From Candidatus Gastranaerophilales bacterium (GTDB lineage Bacteria; Cyanobacteriota; Vampirovibrionia; Gastranaerophilales; Gastranaerophilaceae), in NCBI GenBank assembly GCA_944325025.1, contig CALUYN010000006.1, positions 1-64,000 on the forward strand: 64,000 nt of DNA, given 5' to 3'. Positions 1-7,777 of this stretch are shown here, piece after piece. The translations under genes and the position numbers were made by a program. Each line of letters opens with the position of its first letter. Positions within the stretch are counted from its first letter, which is position 1. The notes beneath the pieces were generated by a model. It did not search any database. It saw only the letters and a list, made by a program, of their open reading frames with translations, and was not told the DNA's origin.

Positions 1-15
1 TAACAGGGGGTAGAA

Positions 16-495
16 ATGCCGGAAGATTTAATAGAAAAAAAATCAAATTTTGACTTAACTTCAAGAAGTGCTTTTTCAAGAAATGATGAAGTTTTTACAT
101 CACGTTCTTATGCAGCGCTTTTAGCAAAGAATATTATTCCGTATTCTCACAGAAAACTTGCTGATAATTATATTATTATCAAAAAGGTATTTAAATTTCA
201 GGCGGTTATGCCGAGAATTACAAATACTGAGAAACGACTTCTGGCTAAATATGATTTTAATACTCTTGAATACACAACAGTCAAGCAAATGTATGAAGAG
301 CTAGCACTGTTGCAAAAATGGTCAATGTCTGCTGATGAAAATTTGAAAAAAGATTCTGATGAGATTTTAGAAATAAGAACAAAAGAATTAAAATTTATTG
401 TTGCAAACAGCTATGCAAATATTTCAAATGAAATATACAAAGGTTATTTAGCACTTGAAAGTTACTTCACAGAAATAAGCAAATACAATGATTAG
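16..495 (+). CDS. Hypothetical protein, 159 aa
   Basis: No family recognised. The product is charged and largely helical, with no signal peptide or membrane segment. A strong ribosome binding site (AGGGGG) ends about 6 nt before the ATG, which supports the start. The gene is followed by a 50-nt gap that holds the promoter of the next unit, so it probably ends its own transcript. Its upstream context lies outside the window. Coding status is likely; function is unknown. Confidence 0.75.
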   Translation: MPEDLIEKKSNFDLTSRSAFSRNDEVFTSRSYAALLAKNIIPYSHRKLADNYIIIKKVFKFQAVMPRITNTEKRLLAKYDFNTLEYTTVKQMYEELALLQKWSMSADENLKKDSDEILEIRTKELKFIVANSYANISNEIYKGYLALESYFTEISKYND

Positions 496-513
496 GATAC
501 ATTAAAACATTGA

Positions 514-541
514 TTGACACACGTATGAATAAGTGTATAAT
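514..541 (+). promoter_or_regulatory. Consensus sigma70-type promoter, leaderless layout
   Basis: TTGACA at 514-519, a 16-nt spacer, and TATAAT at 536-541. The ATG of the next gene (548) lies only 6 nt after the -10 box, so transcription would begin at or next to the start codon. There is no room for a Shine-Dalgarno. Confidence 0.7.
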
Positions 542-547
542 GTATCT

Positions 548-787
548 ATGAAGTACTTAGAAGAATCAAATAAAAATTTGATAAGTCTGCGAACAAGTTT
601 AATCGCTGTTGTTGCACTTTTAACGGGCGGGATAGTAGGTATTGTTATTACTGATATTAATACTATTTTAAAAGTCTTTTTACTTATATTTGGTATATAT
701 TTTGAAATATTATTTATAAGTAATATTATGAATATGAATAAGGAGATTATTAAAAATATAGGAGTTATGAAAGATGACATTAAATGA
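548..787 (+). CDS. Small membrane protein, 79 aa, two predicted TM helices
   Basis: Starting at the ATG at 548 (MKYLEES) gives an N-terminal amphipathic stretch, two hydrophobic helices (about residues 16-37 and 40-60) and a lysine-rich C-terminus. An upstream in-frame ATG at 533 would lie inside the promoter spacer, so 548 is preferred. The 3' end overlaps the next small ORF by 14 nt, which suggests translational coupling. Family not recognised; a two-gene membrane unit is inferred. Confidence 0.6.
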   Translation: MKYLEESNKNLISLRTSLIAVVALLTGGIVGIVITDINTILKVFLLIFGIYFEILFISNIMNMNKEIIKNIGVMKDDIK

Positions 788-902
788 TATTGTTTCAATA
801 ACCGGAATTATTATTCTTGGTATAACTGGTATATATTTTAATTACAAATTTAATCAAATAGGTAAAGATAACGACTGGTCATCTGCGAAAAGTAAGAGAT
901 AA
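774..902 (+). CDS. Small single-TM protein, 42 aa
   Basis: A short ORF (MTLNDIVSIT...) with GGAG at 761-764 about 9 nt before its ATG. It overlaps the preceding small membrane gene. Residues about 5-23 are hydrophobic and the tail is polar and basic (SSAKSKR). It ends just before the convergent XRE gene. The ribosome binding site, the overlap and the membrane segment argue that it is real; no homologue is recognised. Confidence 0.5.
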   Translation: MTLNDIVSITGIIILGITGIYFNYKFNQIGKDNDWSSAKSKR

Positions 903-912
903 GTAAGGATGC

Positions 913-1236
913 TTATTCATTGATTGTTGCTTTTATAATTTTATAAATTGTTTCTATTTTTTGTCTGTCCTTGAGGTTTTGAACATCTGAGATAATTTCA
1001 TTAACCAAATCTTCCTGCGGTTTAATATGATCAACTGCAAACAATTCAGAGCTTGATACATTTAATACATCTAGAATTTTTTCAAGAGTATCGGCTGTCA
1101 AAAAGTTTTCGCCAGTTTCTATTCCGCTAAGTGTACGCGGAGCTATATCAATTTTTTCGGCAAATTGTTCTTGTGTTAATCCATTTTTTAATCTTAGCCT
1201 TTTTATTTTAGCCCCTAATTGTTTTTTTATATTCAT
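913..1236 (-). CDS. XRE-family HTH transcriptional regulator
   Basis: A 107-aa protein with an N-terminal Cro/C1-type helix-turn-helix at about residues 8-63 (KRLRLKNGLTQEQFAEKI, then IAPRTLSGIETG). The C-terminal tail is short and helical with no peptidase or ligand domain. AGAGG upstream supports the ATG. It is divergent from the gene at 1521. A perfect inverted repeat in the shared intergenic region and a related half-site (ATGATATTTAA) at its own start suggest autoregulation and control of the divergent gene. Confidence 0.85.
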   Translation of the reverse strand: MNIKKQLGAKIKRLRLKNGLTQEQFAEKIDIAPRTLSGIETGENFLTADTLEKILDVLNVSSSELFAVDHIKPQEDLVNEIISDVQNLKDRQKIETIYKIIKATINE

Positions 1237-1406
1237 GATATTTAACCTCTAATTTATTTTAAAAGATAACTTTAAGTATCAAAACGAGATTAAACTGCTG
1301 AAATATGACGTATTTTTCTATAAAATCTCAAATAAACGATAAAGATATTACGAAATGTAAACCTTGTAAATAGCTGATATATCTGTTATATACAAAATAT
1401 ATGAAA

Positions 1407-1442
1407 TTTAATATCATATTTTATGCAATTTATGATATTAAA
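1407..1442. promoter_or_regulatory. Perfect 12-bp inverted repeat, candidate operator
   Basis: TTTAATATCATA at 1407-1418 and its exact reverse complement at 1431-1442, separated by 12 nt, in the 284-bp divergent region between the XRE gene and the gene at 1521. A related half-site overlaps the XRE start. The remainder of this spacer is AT-rich with no other clear element. Confidence 0.5.
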
Positions 1443-1520
1443 ATGTTTTTATAAAGATGTAAGATGTGCAATTGCAATTAAGACAGGTACAAATAACTGA
1501 TATTAAGAAAGGAGATTTAT

Positions 1521-2039
1521 ATGGGTGAACCTTACATGAAAAAAATTTTGGGTGGAGTCGAATTTAACTGGAATCAGGTTAAGGCCGCTAAAGTTAGAAA
1601 AAATCAAGATGGAGAAAGAATTTATACAATTGAATTTAAAAGCGGCGTCAAGGTGGAATATCCTGAACAAAATAACGGTGCAATACAGTCACGTGAACTA
1701 ACAATGTGGCAGTCTTTGGATCATGATACAGAAACTCTTTTATATGATATAAAAGGTGCTCAGGTTCATGGAACTAAGAAGGATGATTTAATCAAAGGTG
1801 AAAATATTGAGAACTGCACTATTAATGTTTCTGGCGATAATAATGATGACCATGTAGAAATCACAAATTCTTATTTCGATTATGATGACTATAACGAAAG
1901 CAAAAATAACACGGTCATATTAGGAAACTCAGATACCGCGCAGTTAGATGAAACAGTAGATACATCTGATATGGATGAAGCATCAGCAGACAATTATTCG
2001 AAGGAAATTGAAGGCCCCGGAATTGATAATACATTCTAA
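1521..2039 (+). CDS. Hypothetical acidic protein, 172 aa
   Basis: Preceded by AAAGGAG about 7 nt before the ATG. The N-terminal half is mixed alpha/beta. The C-terminal half is Asp/Asn-rich with RTX-like fragments (GTKKDDLIKGENIEN, SGDNNDDHVEI) that recall calcium-binding beta-roll repeats but are too few to assign. There is no signal peptide. It is followed by a strong terminator and is divergent from the XRE regulator, which may control it. Function unknown. Confidence 0.75.
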   Translation: MGEPYMKKILGGVEFNWNQVKAAKVRKNQDGERIYTIEFKSGVKVEYPEQNNGAIQSRELTMWQSLDHDTETLLYDIKGAQVHGTKKDDLIKGENIENCTINVSGDNNDDHVEITNSYFDYDDYNESKNNTVILGNSDTAQLDETVDTSDMDEASADNYSKEIEGPGIDNTF

Positions 2040-2061
2040 ATACTTTATTAATAAATGATAA

Positions 2062-2093
2062 AAATCCTGCGGATTGATTAATCCGCAGGATTT
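2062..2093. terminator. Bidirectional intrinsic terminator
   Basis: A perfect 14-bp stem (AAATCCTGCGGATT and its complement) with a GATT loop. It has T-rich flanks on both sides and lies between the converging gene at 1521-2039 and rpsP. Confidence 0.85.
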
Positions 2094-2120
2094 AACTTTT
2101 TGAAAATTTAAACTTTTAAC

Positions 2121-2522
2121 TTACGCTTCAGCTGATGTTTCTTCTGCAGGAGCTTCTTCGCTAGCAGCAGCTGCCTCAGCTGCTTTTGCTTCTTCTTCAG
2201 CCTTAGCTTTTGCTTCGGCTTCCGCAGCAGCTTTTGCCTGAGCTTTTTTAGATAATTTTACAGTTTCTTTTTTTACGTAATTTAATGTACCGTCATCGTT
2301 GCAGTTTTTGATTAGGTAAGCAACGGTTTCAGTTGGCTGTGCACCTTTTTTTACCCATTCCAAAGCAGAAACTTTGTCTAATTTCATAACTTTAGTTTTA
2401 GGATTGTAGTGGCCTAATTCCTGAACCGGTCTGCCTTCGCGTTTTGTAGTTGAATTAATTACGATAATTCTGTATGTCGGGTTTTTCTTTGCACCCAATC
2501 TTTTTAATCTGATTTTTAACAT
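2121..2522 (-). CDS. rpsP: 30S ribosomal protein S16 with Ala/Glu-rich tail
   Basis: The start chosen is MLKIRLKRLGAKKNP, the canonical S16 N-terminus, with AAGGGA upstream; a longer ORF to 2564 is not needed. S16 binds 16S rRNA during small-subunit assembly. The core covers about residues 1-80. A C-terminal extension of about 45 residues is almost entirely Ala, Glu and Lys (KAAAEAEAKAKAEEE). Such tails occur in some S16 proteins, but this one is long. The gene stands alone, without the usual rimM-trmD neighbours. Confidence 0.95.
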   Translation of the reverse strand: MLKIRLKRLGAKKNPTYRIIVINSTTKREGRPVQELGHYNPKTKVMKLDKVSALEWVKKGAQPTETVAYLIKNCNDDGTLNYVKKETVKLSKKAQAKAAAEAEAKAKAEEEAKAAEAAAASEEAPAEETSAEA

Positions 2523-2697
2523 TTTAAAATTTCCCTTATTTTTATGTAACCGTCGGGATGTCATCCAACGCAGCCGCCGCTTTGGCTGTCATTCCCTTGA
2601 ACAAGGCTAAGAGGAATTGCCCTATTCCATTTTTATCAAATCACAAAAACTTTTACTAATCAAGACTTGATTAAGAAAACATAATAAATATTGTAAT

Positions 2698-2736
2698 AAG
2701 ACGATAAGACGTTAAGGCGATAGGACGTTAAGTTCA
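2698..2736. repeat. Dispersed short-period repeat (AGACGTTAGG family)
   Basis: Tandem, degenerate 8-10 nt units (AAGACGATAAGACGTTA, TAGGACGTTAAG). The same family recurs at about 21412-21450 and 26399-26436. In the pilin leader at 26.4 kb it is translated as TYRPNVLSS. Confidence 0.6.
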
Positions 2737-2741
2737 TTACG

Positions 2742-2757
2742 GTGCGCTAAAGCGCAC
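2742..2757. repeat. Hairpin GTGCGC-TAAA-GCGCAC
   Basis: A short perfect stem flanked by TACG and CGTA. A related sequence in reverse order lies at about 3053-3077, just upstream of the ATPase gene, bracketing this repeat-rich spacer. Confidence 0.5.
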
Positions 2758-2769
2758 GTAAAAATTCAA

Positions 2770-2896
2770 TAATCTGCACTTAATGAAACAGCAGCAAAGC
2801 GGATGCTGTTTGAGCGGTAATGCGGTTGCGGATCAAGTCCACAATGACGAAAAATATAGCGAGTTCATCCGCTCGGGTTGAATTTAGTGCAGATTA
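2770..2896. mobile_element. Candidate MITE-like element with 14-bp terminal inverted repeats
   Basis: TAATCTGCACTTAA at 2770-2783 and TTTAGTGCAGATTA at 2883-2896 pair at 13 of 14 positions. Inside is a second imperfect pairing (AGCGGATG near 2799 with CATCCGCT near 2867). No coding capacity, about 127 bp. No target-site duplication was confirmed. Confidence 0.4.
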
Positions 2897-2923
2897 AACG
2901 GTCAGCGTGTTTCTTTTTCTTAT

Positions 2924-2970
2924 CCAATATTCTTTTTCTTTTCATCGCAAAAAAGAAAAAGAATATTTGG
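2924..2970. repeat. Long imperfect hairpin
   Basis: CCAATATTCTTTTTCTTTT and its near-exact complement at about 2951-2970 form a roughly 19-bp stem with an 8-9 nt loop. The rest of the spacer to the ATPase holds G-rich sequence and a CCCTCTCC-CGA-GGAGAGGG hairpin (3027-3045), related to repeats in the pilin leaders. Confidence 0.5.
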
Positions 2971-3128
2971 TGCGGGGTGCGGGGACGCATAGTTCCCGCA
3001 TAAAAAAATAAACCCTCTCCCTTAATCCCTCTCCCGAGGAGAGGGAAAGTAAATTTTTACGTGCGCGAAGTGTACAGTAATGACTTATTCACCTATTTAC
3101 TTATTCACTTACAATAATTGTAAACAAT

Positions 3129-3156
3129 TTGAAAAATATATAAAAATCAGTATAAT
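3129..3156 (+). promoter_or_regulatory. Promoter TTGAAA-N16-TATAAT, leaderless layout
   Basis: TTGAAA at 3129-3134 and TATAAT at 3151-3156. The preferred ATG of the ATPase gene (3164) is 7 nt after the -10 box, the same geometry as at 514-541 and 35552-35579. Confidence 0.6.
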
Positions 3157-3163
3157 GAATGCT

Positions 3164-4510
3164 ATGGAAGGTTTGGATACAACACGGCTTGACGAACTTA
3201 AAAGCAGAGTTAAAAATAAACTTGAGGAAACAGAATTATTTACTTATAAAGGCAGCGTTTCAAAACTTTTGGGGCTGACTGTAGAAGTTAAGCTGCCGGG
3301 TCTTAAAGTTGGGGATTTATGTTACATTGAAACCAAAGACGGACGGAAAAAACCGGCAGAAGTTCAGGCTTTTAAAGGGGAAGCAGCTCAGCTTTTGCTT
3401 CTTTATGACGGCGAAGGTATAGGTCAGGGCAGCCTTGTGACATCGACCGGTAAACCTATTATTATTCCTGTTGGAGATTTTCTTCTCGGCAGATTGATTA
3501 ACCCTATGGGAGAACCAATTGACGGAAAACCTCTGGATACGACCGGCGCAACATGGCGTGCAGTTGAAGGACCGCCGCCCGGGCCTTTTGAAAGACCTAT
3601 TATTACTGAAGTTTTTTCAACGGGTGTAAGGGCAATTGATAGTTGTATGACAATGGGCTGCGGACAGCGTTTAGGATTGTTCGCGGGTTCCGGTGTCGGT
3701 AAAAGTACGCTATTGGGTATGATTGCAAGAAATTCCGATGCTGATGTAAACGTAGTTGCGCTGATTGGAGAACGCGGACGTGAAGTTAAAGAGTTTGTCG
3801 AAGATGCACTTGGCGAGCAGGGTATGGCAAAATCCGTTCTTGTATGTTCGACGGGCGATCAACCGCCTCTTATTCGTCAAAAAGCTTTGCTTACTGCAAC
3901 TGCTGTTTGTGAATATTTTAGAGATCAGGGCAAAAAAGTTTTTTTAATGACTGATACGGTAACCCGTTGTGCAATGGCGGGACGTGAAGTCGGCTTGTCA
4001 CTTGGGGAACCGCCTACAATGAAAGGTTATCCCCCATCTATTTTTTCGTGGCTGCAAAAAGTTCTTGAACGTGCCGGAAACAGTCCTAAGGGGTCAATCA
4101 CCGCTTTATATACGGTTTTGATGGAAGGCGATGACATATCAGACCCTATTGTTGATATTGTAAGAGGTATTGTTGACGGTCACATTTTCCTTTCGAGAAA
4201 AGTTGCTGAAATGAACCATTATCCGGCCATTGATGTTTTGGGAAGTATTTCAAGGCTTATGTCATCAATTGTTACGCCTGAGCACAGGGAAGCTGCCGGA
4301 AAAATGCGCGCACTTATGGCTCTTTATAGGGAAAATAAGGATTTAATTGATGTCGGCATGTATCAGCCCGGAACAAATCCGCGTCTTGATACGGCAATTG
4401 AGATGATGCCTAAAATAAATGCATTTTTGCAGCAGAGGACATCGGATATTGTAAGTATGGACACAACAATAAGCACACTTATTGATATGATGAAAGATGT
4501 TCAAATTTAA
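3164..4510 (+). CDS. FliI/SctN-type type III export ATPase
   Basis: A 448-aa RecA-fold ATPase that would energise flagellar or type III secretion. Visible: an N-terminal beta-barrel region, Walker A GSGVGKST at about residues 175-182, the GERGREV motif about 25 residues later, and the conserved TGDQPPLIRQKA and YHYPAIDVL-like blocks (NHYPAIDVLGSISR). Longer reading frames start at 3080 or 3155, but the promoter -10 overlaps 3155, so 3164 is chosen. No other flagellar or type III gene is nearby, so FliI, SctN or a divergent relative cannot be separated. Confidence 0.9.
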   Translation: MEGLDTTRLDELKSRVKNKLEETELFTYKGSVSKLLGLTVEVKLPGLKVGDLCYIETKDGRKKPAEVQAFKGEAAQLLLLYDGEGIGQGSLVTSTGKPIIIPVGDFLLGRLINPMGEPIDGKPLDTTGATWRAVEGPPPGPFERPIITEVFSTGVRAIDSCMTMGCGQRLGLFAGSGVGKSTLLGMIARNSDADVNVVALIGERGREVKEFVEDALGEQGMAKSVLVCSTGDQPPLIRQKALLTATAVCEYFRDQGKKVFLMTDTVTRCAMAGREVGLSLGEPPTMKGYPPSIFSWLQKVLERAGNSPKGSITALYTVLMEGDDISDPIVDIVRGIVDGHIFLSRKVAEMNHYPAIDVLGSISRLMSSIVTPEHREAAGKMRALMALYRENKDLIDVGMYQPGTNPRLDTAIEMMPKINAFLQQRTSDIVSMDTTISTLIDMMKDVQI

Positions 4511-4553
4511 TATCTGTTTGTGGTACAATTTCTCTGAAAGGAAATATTTAATT

Positions 4554-5354
4554 ATGAATTTACCGCAGAATGTCGTCCCCGCTTTATTAATTACCCTGTT
4601 TGCAGGTTTGTCTACTGCAATAGGCGGTGCTATTGCTTTTATTGTAAAAAAAGATAATCTGAAGGCACTTTCTGTAGGGTTAGGATTTTCTGCAGGTGTT
4701 ATGATTTTTGTTTCCTTTATGGATATGATTCCCGAGGCAGAGAAACTCTTGTCGGTGAATTTTCCTAATACCTCTCAGTGGCTTGCTTATGCAGGGTTTA
4801 TAATAGGTTTGATTGTCGCAATTTTAATCGACTATTTTTTACCTGATCATATTGATACAGATGATGTTTTGCACCCCGATGAACCGTCAAGACGTGATTA
4901 CAAGATTAAACGTGCCGGTATTTTTACGGCAATTGCAATTTGTGTTCATAACTTCCCTGAAGGTATTGCAACATTTTTCACTACAACTCAAAATATAACA
5001 CTGGGGCTTTCTGTGGGGATTGCGATTGCAATCCATAATATTCCGGAGGGTATTGCTGTTGCTCTGCCTATGTATCATGTGACCGGCAAAAAACGTTATG
5101 CAATGCTTTATGCTGCATTGTCAGGAATTACCGAACCCATAGGAGCACTTGTCGGAATGTTTATCTTTGGCCTGTTCCTTCCGCAGGCATTGATTGGAGT
5201 TTTAATGGCTGCTGTTGCAGGTATTATGATATACATTTCGTTTGATACATTATTACCTCTTGCAAAGGAATACGGCGATTGGCACCAGTCTTTGATAGGT
5301 ATAATTTCAGGTATTTTAGTAATTTGGGTCAGTTTAATTTTAATCGGCGGTTAG
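4554..5354 (+). CDS. zupT: ZIP-family divalent metal transporter (ZupT-like)
   Basis: A 266-aa membrane protein with about eight TM helices. The metal-binding signature HNFPEGIATF and a second HNIPEGIAVALP in the middle helices are diagnostic of GufA/ZupT transporters, which import zinc, iron or manganese. The start with GAAAGGAA upstream (4554) is preferred over 4497, which overlaps the ATPase gene. The stop is 1 nt before the next ATG, so it is coupled to the radical SAM gene. Confidence 0.9.
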   Translation: MNLPQNVVPALLITLFAGLSTAIGGAIAFIVKKDNLKALSVGLGFSAGVMIFVSFMDMIPEAEKLLSVNFPNTSQWLAYAGFIIGLIVAILIDYFLPDHIDTDDVLHPDEPSRRDYKIKRAGIFTAIAICVHNFPEGIATFFTTTQNITLGLSVGIAIAIHNIPEGIAVALPMYHVTGKKRYAMLYAALSGITEPIGALVGMFIFGLFLPQALIGVLMAAVAGIMIYISFDTLLPLAKEYGDWHQSLIGIISGILVIWVSLILIGG

Positions 5355-5355
5355 T

Positions 5356-6426
5356 ATGGTAAATTTGTCAAATTTATTTGATATCGGAAGGAATTTATAT
5401 GCACTGCCTGCATACTGCAGCAGAAGCGGGATTGCTCCAATTCCTTTGCGTTACTTTTTTGAATTGACTTACAGGTGCAATCTTCAATGCCCCTATTGTT
5501 ATGTAGGGGATGACAGAAAAAAAGATGAACTAACTACTGATGAGTGGTTTAAGATAATTGATCAAATTCCGTGGTATTCATTTGTCACGCTTGTCGGCGG
5601 AGAACCTTTAATAAGAAAAGATTTTATTGATATTCTGATGAAAACATCTAAAAAAACATTCGGGAAACTTAACGTAGTTTCTAACGGTATTTTGATTAAC
5701 GATGAAATTATCGACGCTTTTATAAAAAGCAAAATGATGCTTTTATCAGTTTCCCTTGACGGCTATGGCAAAAACCATGATTTAAACAGGGCAAAAGACG
5801 GTATCTGGGATAAGATTATGAACAATTTTGATAATATGAATTCCCGTAAAAAACGTCCGATGGTTGATATTAAAACAATTGTTCTTGAAAATAACCTTGA
5901 TGATTTAGTCAAACTTTACAAAATGTGTGATGAAAAGAAGTTTAACTTTTTATCAATTTCTTTTTTGAGAAACAATAATTTGAAGCAAAATTCTGTTCTG
6001 TTTGATAGTTTTGTTCCTGCCTTTAATGCAAACTATCCTATACAAAAATATTTTGATATGGAGCATTTTAAGGAAGTTTATAAAGAACTGATGAGTTTAA
6101 GCAAAAAATCAAATGTAAAAATAAGATTTTCTCCAAAATTTGAGTATGCAAACAATCCGCTTGCTAAAATTGAAGAATTTTTTAATACTCCGGAGAATAA
6201 ACCTGTGTCAGAGATTTATAAACCCTGCATGTATCCGTATTCCAATATGATGATAAATCCGCAGGGAGATGTTTATCCGTGTCTTTCTCAAAAAATCGGC
6301 AATGTAAAAGATATGCCGTTAAAGCAGGTTTTCAATCTTCCGCATTACAGGTGTTTCAGAAAAAATCTGAAAGCCGCAAAGGTTTTCGGCGCCTGTCAGA
6401 TGTGCTGTGAACTTTGTGTTAAGTAA
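5356..6426 (+). CDS. Radical SAM/SPASM domain protein
   Basis: A 356-aa enzyme. The radical SAM cluster motif is Cys41-x3-Cys45-x2-Cys48 (CNLQCPYC), followed by the GGEPLI SAM-binding motif. A C-terminal SPASM-type cysteine set (CMYPYSN..., YPCLSQ, then ACQMCCELC) would bind extra Fe-S clusters. Such proteins modify peptides or act in cofactor maturation; the substrate here is not evident. It is translationally coupled to the ZIP transporter. No obvious precursor peptide is adjacent. Confidence 0.9.
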   Translation: MVNLSNLFDIGRNLYALPAYCSRSGIAPIPLRYFFELTYRCNLQCPYCYVGDDRKKDELTTDEWFKIIDQIPWYSFVTLVGGEPLIRKDFIDILMKTSKKTFGKLNVVSNGILINDEIIDAFIKSKMMLLSVSLDGYGKNHDLNRAKDGIWDKIMNNFDNMNSRKKRPMVDIKTIVLENNLDDLVKLYKMCDEKKFNFLSISFLRNNNLKQNSVLFDSFVPAFNANYPIQKYFDMEHFKEVYKELMSLSKKSNVKIRFSPKFEYANNPLAKIEEFFNTPENKPVSEIYKPCMYPYSNMMINPQGDVYPCLSQKIGNVKDMPLKQVFNLPHYRCFRKNLKAAKVFGACQMCCELCVK

Positions 6427-6571
6427 ATTTTTACCCATGAAAGCATGGATATAAATTCATGCATATATAATCGTGGACTTTTATAATTTTTAAAATACGT
6501 TATACTGAAAATGTGGTTAAGGTTCACGCCCAAAGATGGCAAAATTGTTTACCACACAAGGGGATAGTAGT

Positions 6572-6952
6572 ATGGGATATATTCACTGCTGCGGTACTCT
6601 GCACAGGACAAAGTCTTATCGTCTTGTTCCGCAGGAAAATTTTGTTCTGTGCGAACTTGACTATCTTGCAAAATGTCCTGTGTGCGGGCATACCGTTGTA
6701 CAGCTTACAAGAATTGACGATAGTGATAATATTTCTATTGTCAGGAAAGTTAACAAAAAAGCAAAAAATTTTTTTAAAAAATTGAAAAATTATATTTTGT
6801 ATGAAATTCGTTCAATTAATTATAACAAGATAAATACCGGGAAATTTTATCTTAATTATAACGAGTTCGGTGTGAAAAAAAGATGTTATTCAAACTTGAG
6901 AACATTAAAAATCGGACTAGCTGAAAATAAAGATCTAAAATTAAATCCTTAA
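6572..6952 (+). CDS. Zinc-ribbon-like hypothetical protein, possibly phage-linked
   Basis: 126 aa from MGYIHCCGTLHRTK, with AAGGGGA just upstream; a longer frame from 6536 lacks a ribosome binding site. Cysteines (HCCG, LCEL, CPVCGH) suggest a small zinc-binding domain. The C-terminal half is basic (NFFKKLKNY). A terminator follows directly. It sits at the left edge of the phage island and may belong to it. Confidence 0.7.
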   Translation: MGYIHCCGTLHRTKSYRLVPQENFVLCELDYLAKCPVCGHTVVQLTRIDDSDNISIVRKVNKKAKNFFKKLKNYILYEIRSINYNKINTGKFYLNYNEFGVKKRCYSNLRTLKIGLAENKDLKLNP

Positions 6953-6968
6953 AATTATCTTACTCTCC

Positions 6969-6996
6969 GGGCGGATTACCCGCCCTCTTTTTTTTT
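6969..6996 (+). terminator. Intrinsic terminator
   Basis: GGGCGG-ATTAC-CCGCCC stem followed by CTCTTTTTTTTT, 16 nt after the stop of the preceding gene. Confidence 0.9.
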
Positions 6997-7077
6997 GAAC
7001 GGAAATATTATGAATGAAATTTGGATATTTTTTAGTACGCTGAATGTAAAATTTGAAATGAAAAGGGATTATAAAGA

Positions 7078-7332
7078 ATGCTACTATCTCCAAGAGAAGA
7101 AAAAGTATTATCTTTGGTTGCACTTGGGTACTCCGATAAACAAATAGCCGCTAAATTAAATATATCGTACGGAACAGTAAGAAATCATATTGATAAGGCT
7201 GTGTTAAAGCTGAATGCCCACAACCGGACACATGCAGTTATGATTTACAAATTTATGAAAAGGGATTGGTTAGAAGAATTTTATGAAGCGAATAATAATA
7301 CACTGGAGTGCAGGAGGATATTATCCGACTGA
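7078..7332 (+). CDS. LuxR/GerE-type HTH protein, 84 aa
   Basis: Essentially a lone LuxR C-terminal DNA-binding domain: LSPREEKVLSLVALGYSDKQIA (about residues 3-25) then NISYGTVRNHIDKAVLKL. There is no receiver or ligand domain. AAAAGGG precedes the ATG. The 3' end overlaps the amidase gene by 50 nt in another frame. As the first gene after a terminator it is the likely regulator of the phage late operon, or a terminase-like DNA-binding factor. Confidence 0.85.
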   Translation: MLLSPREEKVLSLVALGYSDKQIAAKLNISYGTVRNHIDKAVLKLNAHNRTHAVMIYKFMKRDWLEEFYEANNNTLECRRILSD

Positions 7333-7774
7333 CTATGAAAAAGAACATTATCATTTTTTGATTGATAAGGGTGGTCTTATTCATAACGGAAAATTTAAAC
7401 CCGAAGATAATGAGATTTGCCGTGTAGGAAAGTATGCCGCTCATACAGGAGGCGGTAATACAGGTAGTATTGGTGTTGCTTTTTGCGCAATGGCAGGTTT
7501 TAAAAGCAGAAATTCTGCGGGCAATTATCCGATATTAAAAAAACAGTTTGAAAGCGCTGTGGAATTTTGTGCAAAACTCTGTAAAAAATATAATATTTCA
7601 GTTAGTCCGCAAACTGTTTTAACTCATTATGAATTCGGGGTGAAAAATCCGAAAACAACATCGGCAGGAAAAATTGATATTATTTATCTTCCGCCTTACC
7701 CGTGGGTTGCGCAGGATGAGGTCGGCAGTTTTATTCGTTCAAAAATCAAATGGTACATGTTGAAAGGGGTATAG
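7283..7774 (+). CDS. N-acetylmuramoyl-L-alanine amidase (Amidase_2-type endolysin)
   Basis: 163 aa. It cleaves the amide between MurNAc and the stem peptide. The zinc-ligand histidine is in IIIHWSAGG (residue 8), and the second is in LTHYEFG (about residue 113), with GKIDI downstream as in the family. HYHFLIDKGG and GSIGVAFC match conserved strands. There is no signal peptide, so a phage endolysin needing a holin is inferred. It overlaps the HTH gene and is followed 3 nt later by the tail gene. Confidence 0.88.
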   Translation: MKRIIIHWSAGGYYPTDYEKEHYHFLIDKGGLIHNGKFKPEDNEICRVGKYAAHTGGGNTGSIGVAFCAMAGFKSRNSAGNYPILKKQFESAVEFCAKLCKKYNISVSPQTVLTHYEFGVKNPKTTSAGKIDIIYLPPYPWVAQDEVGSFIRSKIKWYMLKGV

Positions 7775-7777
7775 CTT

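Noticed and set aside
502..798. Minus-strand 98-aa frame opposite the two small membrane genes
   Set aside because: It lies wholly opposite 548-787 and has no ribosome binding site; the plus strand has a consensus promoter and coupled starts.
6513..6785. Alternative 90-aa frame overlapping the zinc-ribbon-like gene
   Set aside because: No ribosome binding site, and its cysteine pattern and composition are poorer than the frame starting at 6572.
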